Below are positions 34,156 to 42,784 of a stretch of DNA of 64,000 bases, one piece after another (positions within the stretch are counted from its first letter, which is position 1; every line of letters starts with the position of its first letter). The DNA is from Vibrio sinaloensis (GTDB lineage Bacteria > Pseudomonadota > Gammaproteobacteria > Enterobacterales > Vibrionaceae), in NCBI RefSeq assembly GCF_023195835.1, contig NZ_CP096200.1, positions 372,001-436,000 on the forward strand. The letters run 5' to 3'. Both the position numbers and the translations under genes were made by a program. Under the pieces are notes generated by a model. It saw nothing but the letters and a program-made list of their open reading frames with translations. It ran no database searches and had not been told where the DNA came from.

Positions 34156-34529
34156 ACGGCCTCCACATTGTTACTTTCACAAGTCGGTGAATATTGAGTG
34201 AAAACCCAATAAATCTTGGCGTGATACGCCTCTCACCGAGCGGCTAAATGTTACACCATTTTTACCCAAATCAGTAATATTTTCGAAACCCTACTTAGCG
34301 CAAATTTTTAATGAAAACACCCATTAAAACCGAACATAGTCCCTTATTTTTATTGACTTAGTTGCACTTCGCTTTAGACTGGATCGCAGCTAGAAAACGG
34401 TACTTGTTTACTTCCACCGTTCCGTTAGATGACTTGTATATCTGCCGTAACGTCGTGCGCAATAGCAATCTCCTTTTCCACGCTATCGATGCCGTATGGC
34501 TTTTACAAGATTTATCAAGGATATACATT
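34156..34529. other. Intergenic region with cold-shock gene leader
   Basis: About 370 bp. The left part holds the arfA promoter region. The right part is the promoter (34353-34380) and roughly 145-nt leader of the cold-shock gene. No gene visible in either strand that I can support. Confidence 0.5.
34353..34380 (+). promoter_or_regulatory. Candidate promoter of the cold-shock gene
   Basis: -35 TTGACT (34353-34358) and -10 TAGACT (34375-34380) with 16-bp spacer, giving a leader of about 143 nt, in line with the long structured leaders of cspA-type genes. Confidence 0.45.
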
Positions 34530-34739
34530 ATGTCTAACACAGTTACTGGTACAGTAAAATGGTTCAACGAAACTAAAGGTTTCGGTTTCATTCAACAAGA
34601 AAACGGTCCAGACGTGTTTGCACACTTCTCTGCAATCACTGGCGACGGTTTCCGTACCCTAGTAGAAGGCCAAAAAGTTGAGTTCGTCGTATCTCAAGGT
34701 CAAAAAGGTCCTCAAGCTGAGAACATTAAAGTACTTTAA
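34530..34739 (+). CDS. Cold-shock protein (CspA family)
   Basis: OB-fold protein of 69 residues. RNP1-like KGFGFIQ and RNP2-like VFAHFS are present, with the standard [17 protein letters not shown] beginning. It binds single-stranded RNA and DNA and melts secondary structure, acting as RNA chaperone. AAGGA 8 nt before the ATG. A long leader and a terminator right after the gene are typical for cspA-type units. Which of the several Vibrio csp genes this is cannot be told from sequence. Confidence 0.95.
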   Translation: MSNTVTGTVKWFNETKGFGFIQQENGPDVFAHFSAITGDGFRTLVEGQKVEFVVSQGQKGPQAENIKVL

Positions 34740-34761
34740 TTCTTGAGTACTAAAGATTTAC

Positions 34762-34792
34762 AATAGCCAGCTTTCTAGCTGGCTATTTTTTT
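34762..34792 (+). terminator. Terminator of the cold-shock gene
   Basis: Arms AATAGCCAGC (34762-34771) and GCTGGCTATT (34778-34787), 6-nt loop, then TTTTT. Confidence 0.9.
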
Positions 34793-34809
34793 ACTTATAA
34801 GAAGCACTT

Positions 34810-35349
34810 ATGGCGCTCAAACCCACTATTTACAAATTTCGTATTTCGCTGTCGGATACCAACCGCGATCTCTACGATTCAACGCAGCTGACCGTAGCTC
34901 AGCACCCTTCAGAAACTGTCGAACGCATGATGGCGCGAATTATGGCTTATTGTGTTAAGTGGCAACCAAATTTGGCCCTCACCAAAGGGCTATCAACCAC
35001 CGACGAACCCGACTTGTGGATCAAGTCGCTCGATGACCAGATTGAGCTTTGGGTGGATATCGGTGAGCCATCACTCGACCGGGTAAAAAAAGCTTGTCGC
35101 TTGGCTAAACAAGTCGACATTTTTTCGTTTAACTCTAAATCAGATGTATGGTGGGAGCAGACCAAAAACAAGGCTCATCAGTACAGTGCATCTTTTTATC
35201 GTTTCGACAGCCAAGCCATCGAAGCACTCGCGCAGGTTGTCGCCCGAACCATGGATTTATCGGTAATGATCACCGGTGATAGTTTGTTTGTCGATTGTGA
35301 ACAAGGGTCATTTGAAGTTCAGCTGACCACCTTACAGAGCCATGACTAA
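34810..35349 (+). CDS. yaeQ: YaeQ family protein
   Basis: Cytoplasmic protein of 179 residues (E. coli YaeQ 181) with family blocks MALKPTIYKFRISLSD, SETVERMMARIMAYC, EPDLW and ELWVDIGEP. The fold is related to PD-(D/E)xK nucleases; the conserved DLW...ELWVDIGEP segment would hold the metal-binding residues. E. coli YaeQ was once thought to suppress rfaH loss; its true role is unknown. Its 3' end overlaps the next gene by 8 nt. Confidence 0.92.
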   Translation: MALKPTIYKFRISLSDTNRDLYDSTQLTVAQHPSETVERMMARIMAYCVKWQPNLALTKGLSTTDEPDLWIKSLDDQIELWVDIGEPSLDRVKKACRLAKQVDIFSFNSKSDVWWEQTKNKAHQYSASFYRFDSQAIEALAQVVARTMDLSVMITGDSLFVDCEQGSFEVQLTTLQSHD

Positions 35350-35881
35350 ACTCAATCACTACTTGCAACAGATTGGTGCTGAGCAATGGCAGCCTGTTTG
35401 CGATAGTGTTTCGCTTTACCAGCAGTTCTGCCAGCAACATTCCCCACTGTTTGAGCGCGCATTGCAAGCAAAACCGGAGGTGGAACCGCTGCAACACTTA
35501 TTAGGTGTGTTAACTAAAGCCCATATTGAAGCAACACAATTGGTTAGTGCTCATAGCGATTCTGCGGCGGCGATGCATCAAGCGTTACACAGCAACCTCG
35601 GCGAGCATAGTGAAAAGTTCACCAACCAAGGCACGGCTAATCTGGCTTTAGTGACCCACCTTTGGCTGTACCTACAAGGCTACCTGAAGATGGACTTTAG
35701 CTTGGCCAATGACCATGCCCTCGCCAGTGCCACCTTGATAAATCAGGTCACGCAACAAGACGTGCAACAGCTAAGAACTCAATTTCTAGCCAGCTTTTAT
35801 CAAGGGGATCAGAGTTCAGGTCCACGAGAGTCTGTTGGCATACTGCAACGCCTCATGATGTGGTTTTCAAGCAAACACTAA
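35342..35881 (+). CDS. Hypothetical helical protein translated with YaeQ
   Basis: Soluble protein of 179 residues, nearly all helical, rich in Gln, Leu and His. No family recognised and no catalytic pattern visible; the C-terminus (LQRLMMWFSSKH) is amphipathic and could touch a membrane. The start overlaps the yaeQ stop by 8 nt, so translation is coupled. A tight hairpin follows the stop at once. Confidence 0.7.
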   Translation: MTKLNHYLQQIGAEQWQPVCDSVSLYQQFCQQHSPLFERALQAKPEVEPLQHLLGVLTKAHIEATQLVSAHSDSAAAMHQALHSNLGEHSEKFTNQGTANLALVTHLWLYLQGYLKMDFSLANDHALASATLINQVTQQDVQQLRTQFLASFYQGDQSSGPRESVGILQRLMMWFSSKH

Positions 35882-35902
35882 AAAAGGCCCTCGGGCCTTT
35901 TT
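35881..35902. terminator. Bidirectional terminator between yaeQ unit and hmp
   Basis: Palindrome of AAAAAGGCC (35881-35889), CTCG and GGCCTTTTT, with T-runs on both strands, between convergent genes. Confidence 0.85.
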
Positions 35903-35916
35903 ATTTAGATTAGCGT

Positions 35917-37092
35917 TTACAAATAGGTGTGAGGACCAAACACCTCATAGTGAATGCGCTCACGCTCCACACCAAGCCCCTCTAACTGACGAACCACTGA
36001 TTCCATAAAACCAATCGGTCCACACAGATAAAAATCCGCTTTCTGCAACGGCAATTGCTTAGCCACTAAGTTGATGTCCATTTCCCCGGAAAAATCCGCA
36101 CCACTTTGATTCAAGTACCATGTGTAGTGCTGCCAACCTTGCTGCTCCACTATCTGCTTGGATTCTTGCTTAAAGGTGTGCTGCTCAGCGCCATTGCAAG
36201 CGTAGAGCAAGCTAACCTCTTGCTTTTTGCTATCCGCAAGCGTCTGCATCATAGCTTGAATAGGGGTAATACCAACACCTGCAGCAATCAACACCACAGG
36301 TTGAAGCTTCTCGCGATAAATAAAATCACCGGCTGGCGGGTAGAGATTCACCACATCGCCAGTTTGCACTTCATCGTGTAAGTAATTCGACACCAATCCA
36401 GCGAACTCACCGCATTCGCGCTTAACAGAAATTCGGTAGTCTTTCCCATTTGGCTTCTGCGACAGTGAGTATTGGCGAATCTCTTTGTAGTCACAACCAG
36501 TCGGTTTGAGTTCAATCCCGATGTATTGACCTGGTTGATAATCGAGTACCGCCCCACCATCTTCAGGCTGCAGCACAAAGCTGGTAACAAATTCAGATTC
36601 GACCTGCTTACTTTTGACCACAAAACGACGCGCATTCTGCCAGCCACCGACTGCCTGTTTGCGCTGTAAATAGAGCTCTCCTTCTCGATCGATAAAGATC
36701 TGCGCCAAAAATAGATACGCTGCGGTCCATGCCTCCTCGACCTCAGCAGTAAAGGCATCAGCCGCCAACTCACGCAGCGTCTCTATCAAATGGTGACCAA
36801 CGATCTGGTACTGCTCGGGTTGAATGTTAAAGCTAGTATGCTTGTGAGCAATACGTTCGACCGCTGCAGTTAATGCTGCTAGGTTTTCAATATTTTTGGC
36901 ATAAGCGGCGACGGCTTCAAATAAGGCCACACTTTGACGCCCGGTCTGCTGATGCGTCATGTTAAAAATGTCTTTCAGCTCAGGGTTGTGGCTAAACATG
37001 CGCTGATAGAAGTGCTGAGTGAGTGCTGGACCTGCAGACTCTAGTAACGGAATGGTGCTTTTTACCACTTCAATATGTTGGTTGTTAAGCAT
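35917..37092 (-). CDS. hmp: Flavohaemoglobin, nitric oxide dioxygenase
   Basis: Enzyme of 391 residues converting NO and O2 to nitrate with NAD(P)H. The globin domain (residues about 1-138) has the proximal haem His in RIAHKHTSF. The FAD-binding part has RQYSLS and the NAD-binding part GVGITPIQAMM and LCGPIGFM. GAGGAG 9 nt before the ATG at 37092 and the N-terminus MLNNQHIEVVKSTIPLL (E. coli MLDAQTIATVKATIPLL) decide the start. It is divergent from norR; a sigma-54 promoter and two palindromes lie between them. Confidence 0.96.
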   Translation of the reverse strand: MLNNQHIEVVKSTIPLLESAGPALTQHFYQRMFSHNPELKDIFNMTHQQTGRQSVALFEAVAAYAKNIENLAALTAAVERIAHKHTSFNIQPEQYQIVGHHLIETLRELAADAFTAEVEEAWTAAYLFLAQIFIDREGELYLQRKQAVGGWQNARRFVVKSKQVESEFVTSFVLQPEDGGAVLDYQPGQYIGIELKPTGCDYKEIRQYSLSQKPNGKDYRISVKRECGEFAGLVSNYLHDEVQTGDVVNLYPPAGDFIYREKLQPVVLIAAGVGITPIQAMMQTLADSKKQEVSLLYACNGAEQHTFKQESKQIVEQQGWQHYTWYLNQSGADFSGEMDINLVAKQLPLQKADFYLCGPIGFMESVVRQLEGLGVERERIHYEVFGPHTYL

Positions 37093-37145
37093 CTTCAATC
37101 TCTCCTCAAGGTGTTGCATTTATCGTAGTTTTAGTTGTTTATCAG

Positions 37146-37162
37146 AGCACAATGCATGCCAA
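37146..37162 (-). promoter_or_regulatory. Sigma-54 promoter of hmp
   Basis: Minus-strand TTGGCATGCATTGTGCT carries the -24 GG and -12 GC separated by 10 bp, as sigma-54 promoters require, 54-70 bp before the hmp start. Confidence 0.75.
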
Positions 37163-37215
37163 CTGCAAAACACCCCTAAGCCATTGGGTTTACTCACTAA
37201 AGTGACAAGAAAACG

Positions 37216-37252
37216 TGTCAAATTGACAACTCAATATAATGTCAATTTGACA
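37216..37252. promoter_or_regulatory. Two NorR-like enhancer palindromes
   Basis: TGTCAAATTGACA (37216-37228) and TGTCAATTTGACA (37240-37252), centre distance 24 bp, about 60-100 bp upstream of the sigma-54 promoter of hmp. This is the expected place for hexameric NorR binding. The norR gene starts 91 bp away on the other side. Confidence 0.7.
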
Positions 37253-37342
37253 TCATTAGGTTGTATTACCTTGTACTTTGTGGTTAATTTCACAACAGCC
37301 TCGCCTGCTACTGGCCAATCAGCACACTCACTTGGAATGACT

Positions 37343-38932
37343 ATGCAAGACATCTCGGTATCCACGTTAATTGACATGACCATCGGCCTTGCCCGTGGAG
37401 ACAATGATCAAGACAGATTTAACAACCTTCTCGATGCCATTCGTAAAGCCATTCAGTGCGACTGTGTAGCACTACTTTCGTTGCAAGGCGACACCTTAGT
37501 TCCCTTGGCAATGCAAGGGTTGACTCGTGATACCTTGGGGCGTCGATTTATAGTAGCCCAACATCCTAGGTTTGCGCGTATCTGCGCCTCGAAAACGGCG
37601 GTTAGATTTGACGCAGACTGTGAATTACCCGATCCATTCGACAATTTATTGCTCGATTACGATGGCGATCTGCCAATGCATGCCTGTATGGGCTTACCTT
37701 TGTACTACGCCGACCGACTATTAGGCGTGCTGACCTTAGACAGCTTGACTCCGGGCGTTTTCGACCAGTTTCCCCATCGCAGTTTAGAGGCATTGTCGGC
37801 CATCGCCGCCTCTACGCTCAAAGTCGCACTGACCGTCAGCCAGCTTGAGCAGCAAGCTCGGCAAACCCAACAACGTTTTGAGGAGCTGAATGAAGAAGCA
37901 TGGGAGCGAGATGGTGGAGAGATCATCGGGAATAGCCCGGCGATGCAAGCGCTAAAGAGTGACATAGATGTTGTCGCCCCCTCAAACTTCAATATTCTCA
38001 TCCATGGTGAAACCGGAGTGGGGAAAGAGCTGGTCGCGCGCAGCTTGCACCACTTATCTCCAAGACGAAAGCAGCCGCTGGTTTACGTGAACTGTGCGGC
38101 GATTCCCGAGAATCTGGTTGAAAGCGAGCTGTTTGGTCACGTTAAAGGCGCATTCACTGGAGCAGACAAATCTCGCCTAGGTAAGTTTGCCTTGGCCGAT
38201 GGTGGCACTCTATTTCTTGACGAAATTGGTGAGCTTCCTCTTGCTGCGCAAAGCAAGATTCTGCGCGCTTTACAAAACAACGAGATTCAACCGGTTGGGC
38301 AAGATAAGGTCGAGACGATTGATGTGCGAGTATTGGCTGCCACCAATCGCGATCTAAAACAGGAGATCGAACAAGGTCAGTTTCGCGCTGACCTCTACCA
38401 CAGATTAAGTGTCTACCCTATATCAGTACCACCGCTCAGACAGCGAGAGGGTGACATCGTCTTGCTAGCGGGGTATTTCCTCGAACAAGCACGGCGAAAG
38501 TTAGGGATTGTCCAGCTTAAGCTTGGCAAAGAGGCGCAGTTATTGCTCTCGCGCTACAACTGGCCAGGCAATGTGCGTGAGCTTGAGCATGTGATCAATC
38601 GCGCCGCACTCAAAGCACGCGCGCGAAGTCAGCAAGGAAAACTGACCACCGTCTCTGTTGAAGACATCGGCGAGCTTCATTCGATTGAACCTCTGACTAG
38701 CGCCACATCGCAAAGGAAACGATTGAGTGAAGAGACGCACTCACCAACATTGGGGCTAAGAGAAGCCACCGATGCCTATCAGCGCCAATTGGTGCTCGAT
38801 GCGCTCACCGACGCCAACTTCAATTGGGCTCAGGCGGCAAGGCAACTAAAGAGTGATCGCGCTAACTTAACGCGATTGGCCAAGCGCCTAGGTATTCAAG
38901 TCACGACACAACATCGCGTTAAGCTCGAGTGA
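37343..38932 (+). CDS. norR: Nitric-oxide-responsive sigma-54 activator NorR
   Basis: Enhancer-binding protein of about 529 residues in three parts. The GAF domain (about residues 20-170) keeps the non-haem iron ligand region ([30 protein letters not shown]). The AAA+ domain (about 200-440) has Walker A GETGVGKE, the sigma-54 contact loop GAFTGA and Walker [13 protein letters not shown] Fis-type helix-turn-helix ends the protein ([24 protein letters not shown]). NO binds the iron and releases AAA+ inhibition. ATG at 37343 has GGA at a 6-nt distance; 37337 is possible. Confidence 0.94.
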   Translation: MQDISVSTLIDMTIGLARGDNDQDRFNNLLDAIRKAIQCDCVALLSLQGDTLVPLAMQGLTRDTLGRRFIVAQHPRFARICASKTAVRFDADCELPDPFDNLLLDYDGDLPMHACMGLPLYYADRLLGVLTLDSLTPGVFDQFPHRSLEALSAIAASTLKVALTVSQLEQQARQTQQRFEELNEEAWERDGGEIIGNSPAMQALKSDIDVVAPSNFNILIHGETGVGKELVARSLHHLSPRRKQPLVYVNCAAIPENLVESELFGHVKGAFTGADKSRLGKFALADGGTLFLDEIGELPLAAQSKILRALQNNEIQPVGQDKVETIDVRVLAATNRDLKQEIEQGQFRADLYHRLSVYPISVPPLRQREGDIVLLAGYFLEQARRKLGIVQLKLGKEAQLLLSRYNWPGNVRELEHVINRAALKARARSQQGKLTTVSVEDIGELHSIEPLTSATSQRKRLSEETHSPTLGLREATDAYQRQLVLDALTDANFNWAQAARQLKSDRANLTRLAKRLGIQVTTQHRVKLE

Positions 38933-39020
38933 GTTTGCTGTACCGAAATGATCACATCTCAGCTACAATGCGTATCCCAAAAACAACAATCGTTAAATTG
39001 CTCAACAATATAGGATGGTC

Positions 39021-39380
39021 ATGAAATTTATCCGTTGGTTCTTAGGACGCGTGATCCTACTGCTTAACTTTGTCTTTTCCCCAAGTGGCGTTAAACGCTC
39101 CGCGCAAGCGCAGCAAGAAGTGGATGCTAAAGCGCAATCGCTCGCTTTGTATCAGTTCGAAGCTTGCCCTTTCTGTGTCAAAGTTCGCCGCGCACTAAAA
39201 CGCCAATCAGTGAACATCGAACTGCGCGACGCAAAAAATAATCCAACTCACCGCGCAGAGTTAGAAGCCGGTGGTGGTAAAGTGAAAGTCCCTTGCCTAA
39301 GAATAGAGAAAGGTGACCAGGTCGAGTGGATGTATGAATCTTCAGACATCGTCGCTTACCTAGAAAAAGAGTTCGCTTAA
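39021..39380 (+). CDS. Glutaredoxin-domain protein with N-terminal anchor
   Basis: Protein of 119 residues. A hydrophobic N-terminal segment (WFLGRVILLLNFVF, residues about 4-20) should anchor it in the inner membrane. The glutaredoxin fold follows (about 45-119) with active site CPFC, KVPCLRIE for the cis-Pro strand and SSDIVAYL for glutathione contact. AGGA 5 nt before the ATG at 39021 decides the start. It is followed after 22 nt by a HAD-family gene in the same direction. Confidence 0.87.
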   Translation: MKFIRWFLGRVILLLNFVFSPSGVKRSAQAQQEVDAKAQSLALYQFEACPFCVKVRRALKRQSVNIELRDAKNNPTHRAELEAGGGKVKVPCLRIEKGDQVEWMYESSDIVAYLEKEFA

Positions 39381-39402
39381 CACAGCTATTCGGGAGCGAT
39401 TT

Positions 39403-40020
39403 ATGTCTTATGTGCCACTTGCCGCCGAGCAGATCAAAGCGATAGTGTTTGATCTCGATAACACGCTAGTGACATCAGATATGAATTTCTCTTGGTTGAG
39501 AGAGCAAATCGGCTGTCCACATGATAGCGACTTGCTCTCTTTTGTTGAGCAGATAGAGTGCGAACTCGCCGCCAAACGCGCACATCAGATGATCCTCGAT
39601 CACGAAATCGACGACGCCCAATCGTCTAAACCGATGCCAGGGTGTCACTCACTGCTCAATTTCATCACCCATAACCAACTGCATACTGCCGTCATCACTC
39701 GCAACTGCGCGCAAGCGGCTCAGAAAAAAATCAAACATAATCAGCTGGATATCGCTCGAGTCATCAGCCGCGAGCACTTTCCACCCAAACCTGCCCCAGA
39801 TTCGTTGCTTTTTCTCGCCAATGAGTGGCGTTTGCAGCCGCACCAGATGCTGTATGTCGGCGACTATCTGTACGACCTGCAAGCGGCGTTCAACGCCGAT
39901 ATGCCCTCTTGTTTAGTCACCCATGGTAAACATACGCCGTTTCTTGATCAGGCTTCTCTGGTGGTGGACCATTTACACGACTTAGAAACCTGTATCGCGC
40001 AATCGAGAAACTCTAACTAA
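39403..40020 (+). CDS. HAD-superfamily hydrolase
   Basis: Phosphatase-like protein of 205 residues with the four HAD motifs: I FDLDNTL (nucleophile Asp and acid Asp), II VITRN, III Lys in HFPPKPAP, and IV VGDYLYDLQAA. The helical cap between motif I and II puts it in the phosphoglycolate-phosphatase/beta-phosphoglucomutase-like subclass. Substrate unknown. It has GGGAG before the ATG and probably shares the transcript with the glutaredoxin. Confidence 0.9.
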   Translation: MSYVPLAAEQIKAIVFDLDNTLVTSDMNFSWLREQIGCPHDSDLLSFVEQIECELAAKRAHQMILDHEIDDAQSSKPMPGCHSLLNFITHNQLHTAVITRNCAQAAQKKIKHNQLDIARVISREHFPPKPAPDSLLFLANEWRLQPHQMLYVGDYLYDLQAAFNADMPSCLVTHGKHTPFLDQASLVVDHLHDLETCIAQSRNSN

Positions 40021-40107
40021 ACTAAAGTCTTATCGACGAGTTATGTGGTGATTTTTTGGCCTCTGTGCCACAATGAACGCTGGTCTTAACTCGGTTATGA
40101 GACGCTT

Positions 40108-40728
40108 ATGGAATCAAGCAAAGTCCTGGTGTTGTATGCGCATCCTTCGCCACACCGCTCCGAAGTCAACAAGCAGCTATTTCGCGCCGCCAAGCAGATC
40201 GACGGTGTGACTGTCGTCGATCTTTATCATGAGTACCCGACTTATCACATTGATATCGATAAAGAGCAGCAACGCTTGCGCGAGCACGATGTGATAATTT
40301 TTCAGTTCCCGCTCTATTGGTATTCCACTCCAGCCATCTTGAAAGAGTGGCAAGATTTAGTGCTCGAATATGGCTTCGCTTACGGCCACGATGCCAACGC
40401 GCTGCACGGAAAACTCTTTTTCTGCTCACTGTCTGCTGGGGGTAAGGCCGATGCCTATCAAAGTGATGGCTACAACCACTTCACTATTCGCCAACTACTC
40501 TACCCACTCGAGCAAATGGCCTCACTCACTGGTATGACTTACCTCGCTCCTTTTGCGCTGTTTGGTGCTCGAACCGCCAAAGAAGATGGCCGGATTCAAT
40601 TGCACGTTGAGAAATGGCGCCGACTTCTGCGAGCCCTTGTCGCTGGACAAGTGGATATTGAGCAAGCCAATCAAGTGGACAAACTCAACCACTATGTGAA
40701 ACAGCATTTGATGGGAGAAGAGCGATGA
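40108..40728 (+). CDS. KefF/KefG-type ancillary NAD(P)H oxidoreductase
   Basis: Flavodoxin-fold protein of 206 residues that activates the adjacent potassium efflux antiporter. Typical blocks are VLVLYAHPSPHRSEVN, DLYHEYPTYHIDID.EQ, FQFPLYWYSTPAILKEW and EYGFAYG. It resembles E. coli KefG (DLYAHYPDFFIDIPREQ) and KefF about equally. Its stop overlaps the antiporter start by 4 nt (ATGA), as for kefG-kefB and kefF-kefC. Confidence 0.9.
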   Translation: MESSKVLVLYAHPSPHRSEVNKQLFRAAKQIDGVTVVDLYHEYPTYHIDIDKEQQRLREHDVIIFQFPLYWYSTPAILKEWQDLVLEYGFAYGHDANALHGKLFFCSLSAGGKADAYQSDGYNHFTIRQLLYPLEQMASLTGMTYLAPFALFGARTAKEDGRIQLHVEKWRRLLRALVAGQVDIEQANQVDKLNHYVKQHLMGEER

Positions 40729-42659
40729 CCCTCTATTTTGTCCAAGCTTTTATCTATCTGATCGCCGCCGTTATCGCCGTGCCTATTGCCAAGCGACTTG
40801 GGCTCGGCTCAGTCATGGGCTACCTTATCGCAGGGGTAGTGATCGGCCCGATTATCGGTTTAGTCGGAGAAGAAGCGACAACTATTCAGCATTTTGCCGA
40901 ATTTGGCGTGGTGATGATGCTGTTTTTGGTTGGCCTTGAACTCGAACCCAAAATGCTTTGGTCGATGCGAATGCGTCTACTCGGCTTAGGCGGCCTGCAA
41001 GTTGGGGTGACGGCAATCGCGGTGATGTCAATCGCGATGTTTTTCTCTCAGCCGTGGAGCATCGCACTGGCGATCGGTATGATTTTCGCTCTCTCCTCCA
41101 CTGCCATCGTATTGCAGACCTTTAACGAAAAGCGCTTGACCAAAACCGAAGGAGGCCAAAACGCTTTCTCGGTGCTGTTGTTCCAAGACATTGCCGTCAT
41201 CCCTATGCTGGCCTTTATTCCCTTATTGGCCCTCCCAGAGTTGGTTGAGCAAGCCCAAGCAGGTGCCAGTGAACTGGCCGCCCATCACGATGAGCTCAGC
41301 CTAGTCGCCAACCTGCCGGGCTGGGCCTATGCAGTGGTGATCGTCGCTTCCATCGCAGCCTTAGTTGTTGGCGGTCATTACCTCAGCCGACCACTGTTTA
41401 AATTTGTCGCCAGCTCTGGACTGCGCGAAATATTTACCGCGACTGCACTGATGTTAGTGATTGGTATTGCCGCGTTAATGAGTTTGGTCGGGCTCTCTCC
41501 GGCATTGGGTGCCTTCCTCGCTGGGGTGGTGCTGGCGAACAGTGAGTTCCGCCACGAGCTAGAGTCCAACATTGACCCATTCAAAGGATTGCTGTTGGGG
41601 CTGTTTTTTATCACGGTTGGCGCGAGCATCAATTTTTCGATCTTGTTCGAGCACTTCTTCCTTATCATGGGCTTAACCCTTGGGGTCATGCTGCTCAAGG
41701 CGTTGATACTGTTCATTCTTGGACTGGTATTTCGAATCAAAGGCAGTAACCGTTGGCTGTTCACCCTGAGCTTGGCGCAAGCCGGTGAATTTGGCTTTGT
41801 ATTACTGAGCTTCACGGTACAAAACCATGTTATTCCGCCTGCAACGGCTCAGATCTTACTGCTGGTCGTCGCGTTGTCGATGTTCCTAACACCAGGCCTG
41901 TTTATCCTTTATGACCGTGTGTTGCTGCCGCGTTATCAAAACAAGTCTAATCAGCAAGAAGCCGACACCATAGAAGAACAAGGTACAGTGATCATTGCTG
42001 GTATTGGTCGTTTTGGTCAGATAGTCAATCGACTTTTGGTCGCCAATGGCGTGCACACCGTGGTTCTGGATCTGCAAGCCGCCCAGGTTGACTTAATGCG
42101 TCAAATCAACACCAAAGCCTACTTCGGTGACGCCAGCCGTCCTGATCTATTGCATACCGCTGGGATTGAAGAAGCAGCCATGCTGGTCATTGCGATTGAT
42201 AACCGCGAAACCAGTGTCGAATTGACTAAATACGTCAAACACACCTATCCGCGGGTAAAGGTTCTCGCGCGCGCATTTGACCGCGGACATGGGTATTTGC
42301 TTCGCCAAGCAGGAGCAGACATTATCGAGCTCGAAACTTACCACTCTGCATTAGAGTTAGGCGCTCATGCAATGCGCACACTCAACCACCATCCATTTTT
42401 GGTCGAACAGCAGAAGAATGCTTATAAAGAAGTGGAACGGCAGCAGTCCGACATTCTTTACCAGGCATGGGAAGACGATGCGCAAGGCGAAAGGTTTGAT
42501 AACAACTATCGCAAACTGTTTATCAATCTTGAGCAACAAATCCATCAGGCCATCAGCCGTGATCGCAGCGATGGCCATGAGGCAGGCGAGAGAGGCTGGA
42601 CACCACCACCTAAAGGTTATGCCGACGATCTGCAACAAGAGGACACCTCGCAAAGATAA
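40725..42659 (+). CDS. Glutathione-regulated potassium/proton antiporter (KefB/KefC type)
   Basis: CPA2-family antiporter of 644 residues. Membrane domain of about 12-13 helices (residues 1-390) beginning RLGLGSVMGYLIAGVVIGP, with LFLVGLELEP, ALSSTAIVLQ and LFQDIAVIP. The KTN/RCK nucleotide domain (about 408-530) begins IIAGIGRFGQIVNRLL. In E. coli, glutathione keeps Kef closed and glutathione adducts of electrophiles open it, acidifying the cell for protection. The C-terminal 60 residues are polar. Translationally coupled to the ancillary gene. Confidence 0.92.
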   Translation: MTLYFVQAFIYLIAAVIAVPIAKRLGLGSVMGYLIAGVVIGPIIGLVGEEATTIQHFAEFGVVMMLFLVGLELEPKMLWSMRMRLLGLGGLQVGVTAIAVMSIAMFFSQPWSIALAIGMIFALSSTAIVLQTFNEKRLTKTEGGQNAFSVLLFQDIAVIPMLAFIPLLALPELVEQAQAGASELAAHHDELSLVANLPGWAYAVVIVASIAALVVGGHYLSRPLFKFVASSGLREIFTATALMLVIGIAALMSLVGLSPALGAFLAGVVLANSEFRHELESNIDPFKGLLLGLFFITVGASINFSILFEHFFLIMGLTLGVMLLKALILFILGLVFRIKGSNRWLFTLSLAQAGEFGFVLLSFTVQNHVIPPATAQILLLVVALSMFLTPGLFILYDRVLLPRYQNKSNQQEADTIEEQGTVIIAGIGRFGQIVNRLLVANGVHTVVLDLQAAQVDLMRQINTKAYFGDASRPDLLHTAGIEEAAMLVIAIDNRETSVELTKYVKHTYPRVKVLARAFDRGHGYLLRQAGADIIELETYHSALELGAHAMRTLNHHPFLVEQQKNAYKEVERQQSDILYQAWEDDAQGERFDNNYRKLFINLEQQIHQAISRDRSDGHEAGERGWTPPPKGYADDLQQEDTSQR

Positions 42660-42717
42660 AACTGCTCCGCCCCCTTGAAAAACAACCAGGGCGGTACGAT
42701 GTTGTATGTATCGAAAT

Positions 42718-42742
42718 AACCGAGGCTCAAAAGGCCTCGGTT
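42718..42742 (+). terminator. Terminator after the Kef pair
   Basis: Arms AACCGAGG (42718-42725) and CCTCGGTT (42735-42742) with 9-nt loop. A further pair CCGCCC/GGGCGG (42667-42694) lies just before it. Confidence 0.65.
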
Positions 42743-42784
42743 GTTCATTTCACACTAGAGAAAAACCCTAACGGTGGCATGGCT

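Noticed and set aside
42667..42694. CCGCCC/GGGCGG inverted repeat after the Kef antiporter
   Set aside because: Loop of 16 nt and no T-run; the stronger hairpin at 42718-42742 explains termination.
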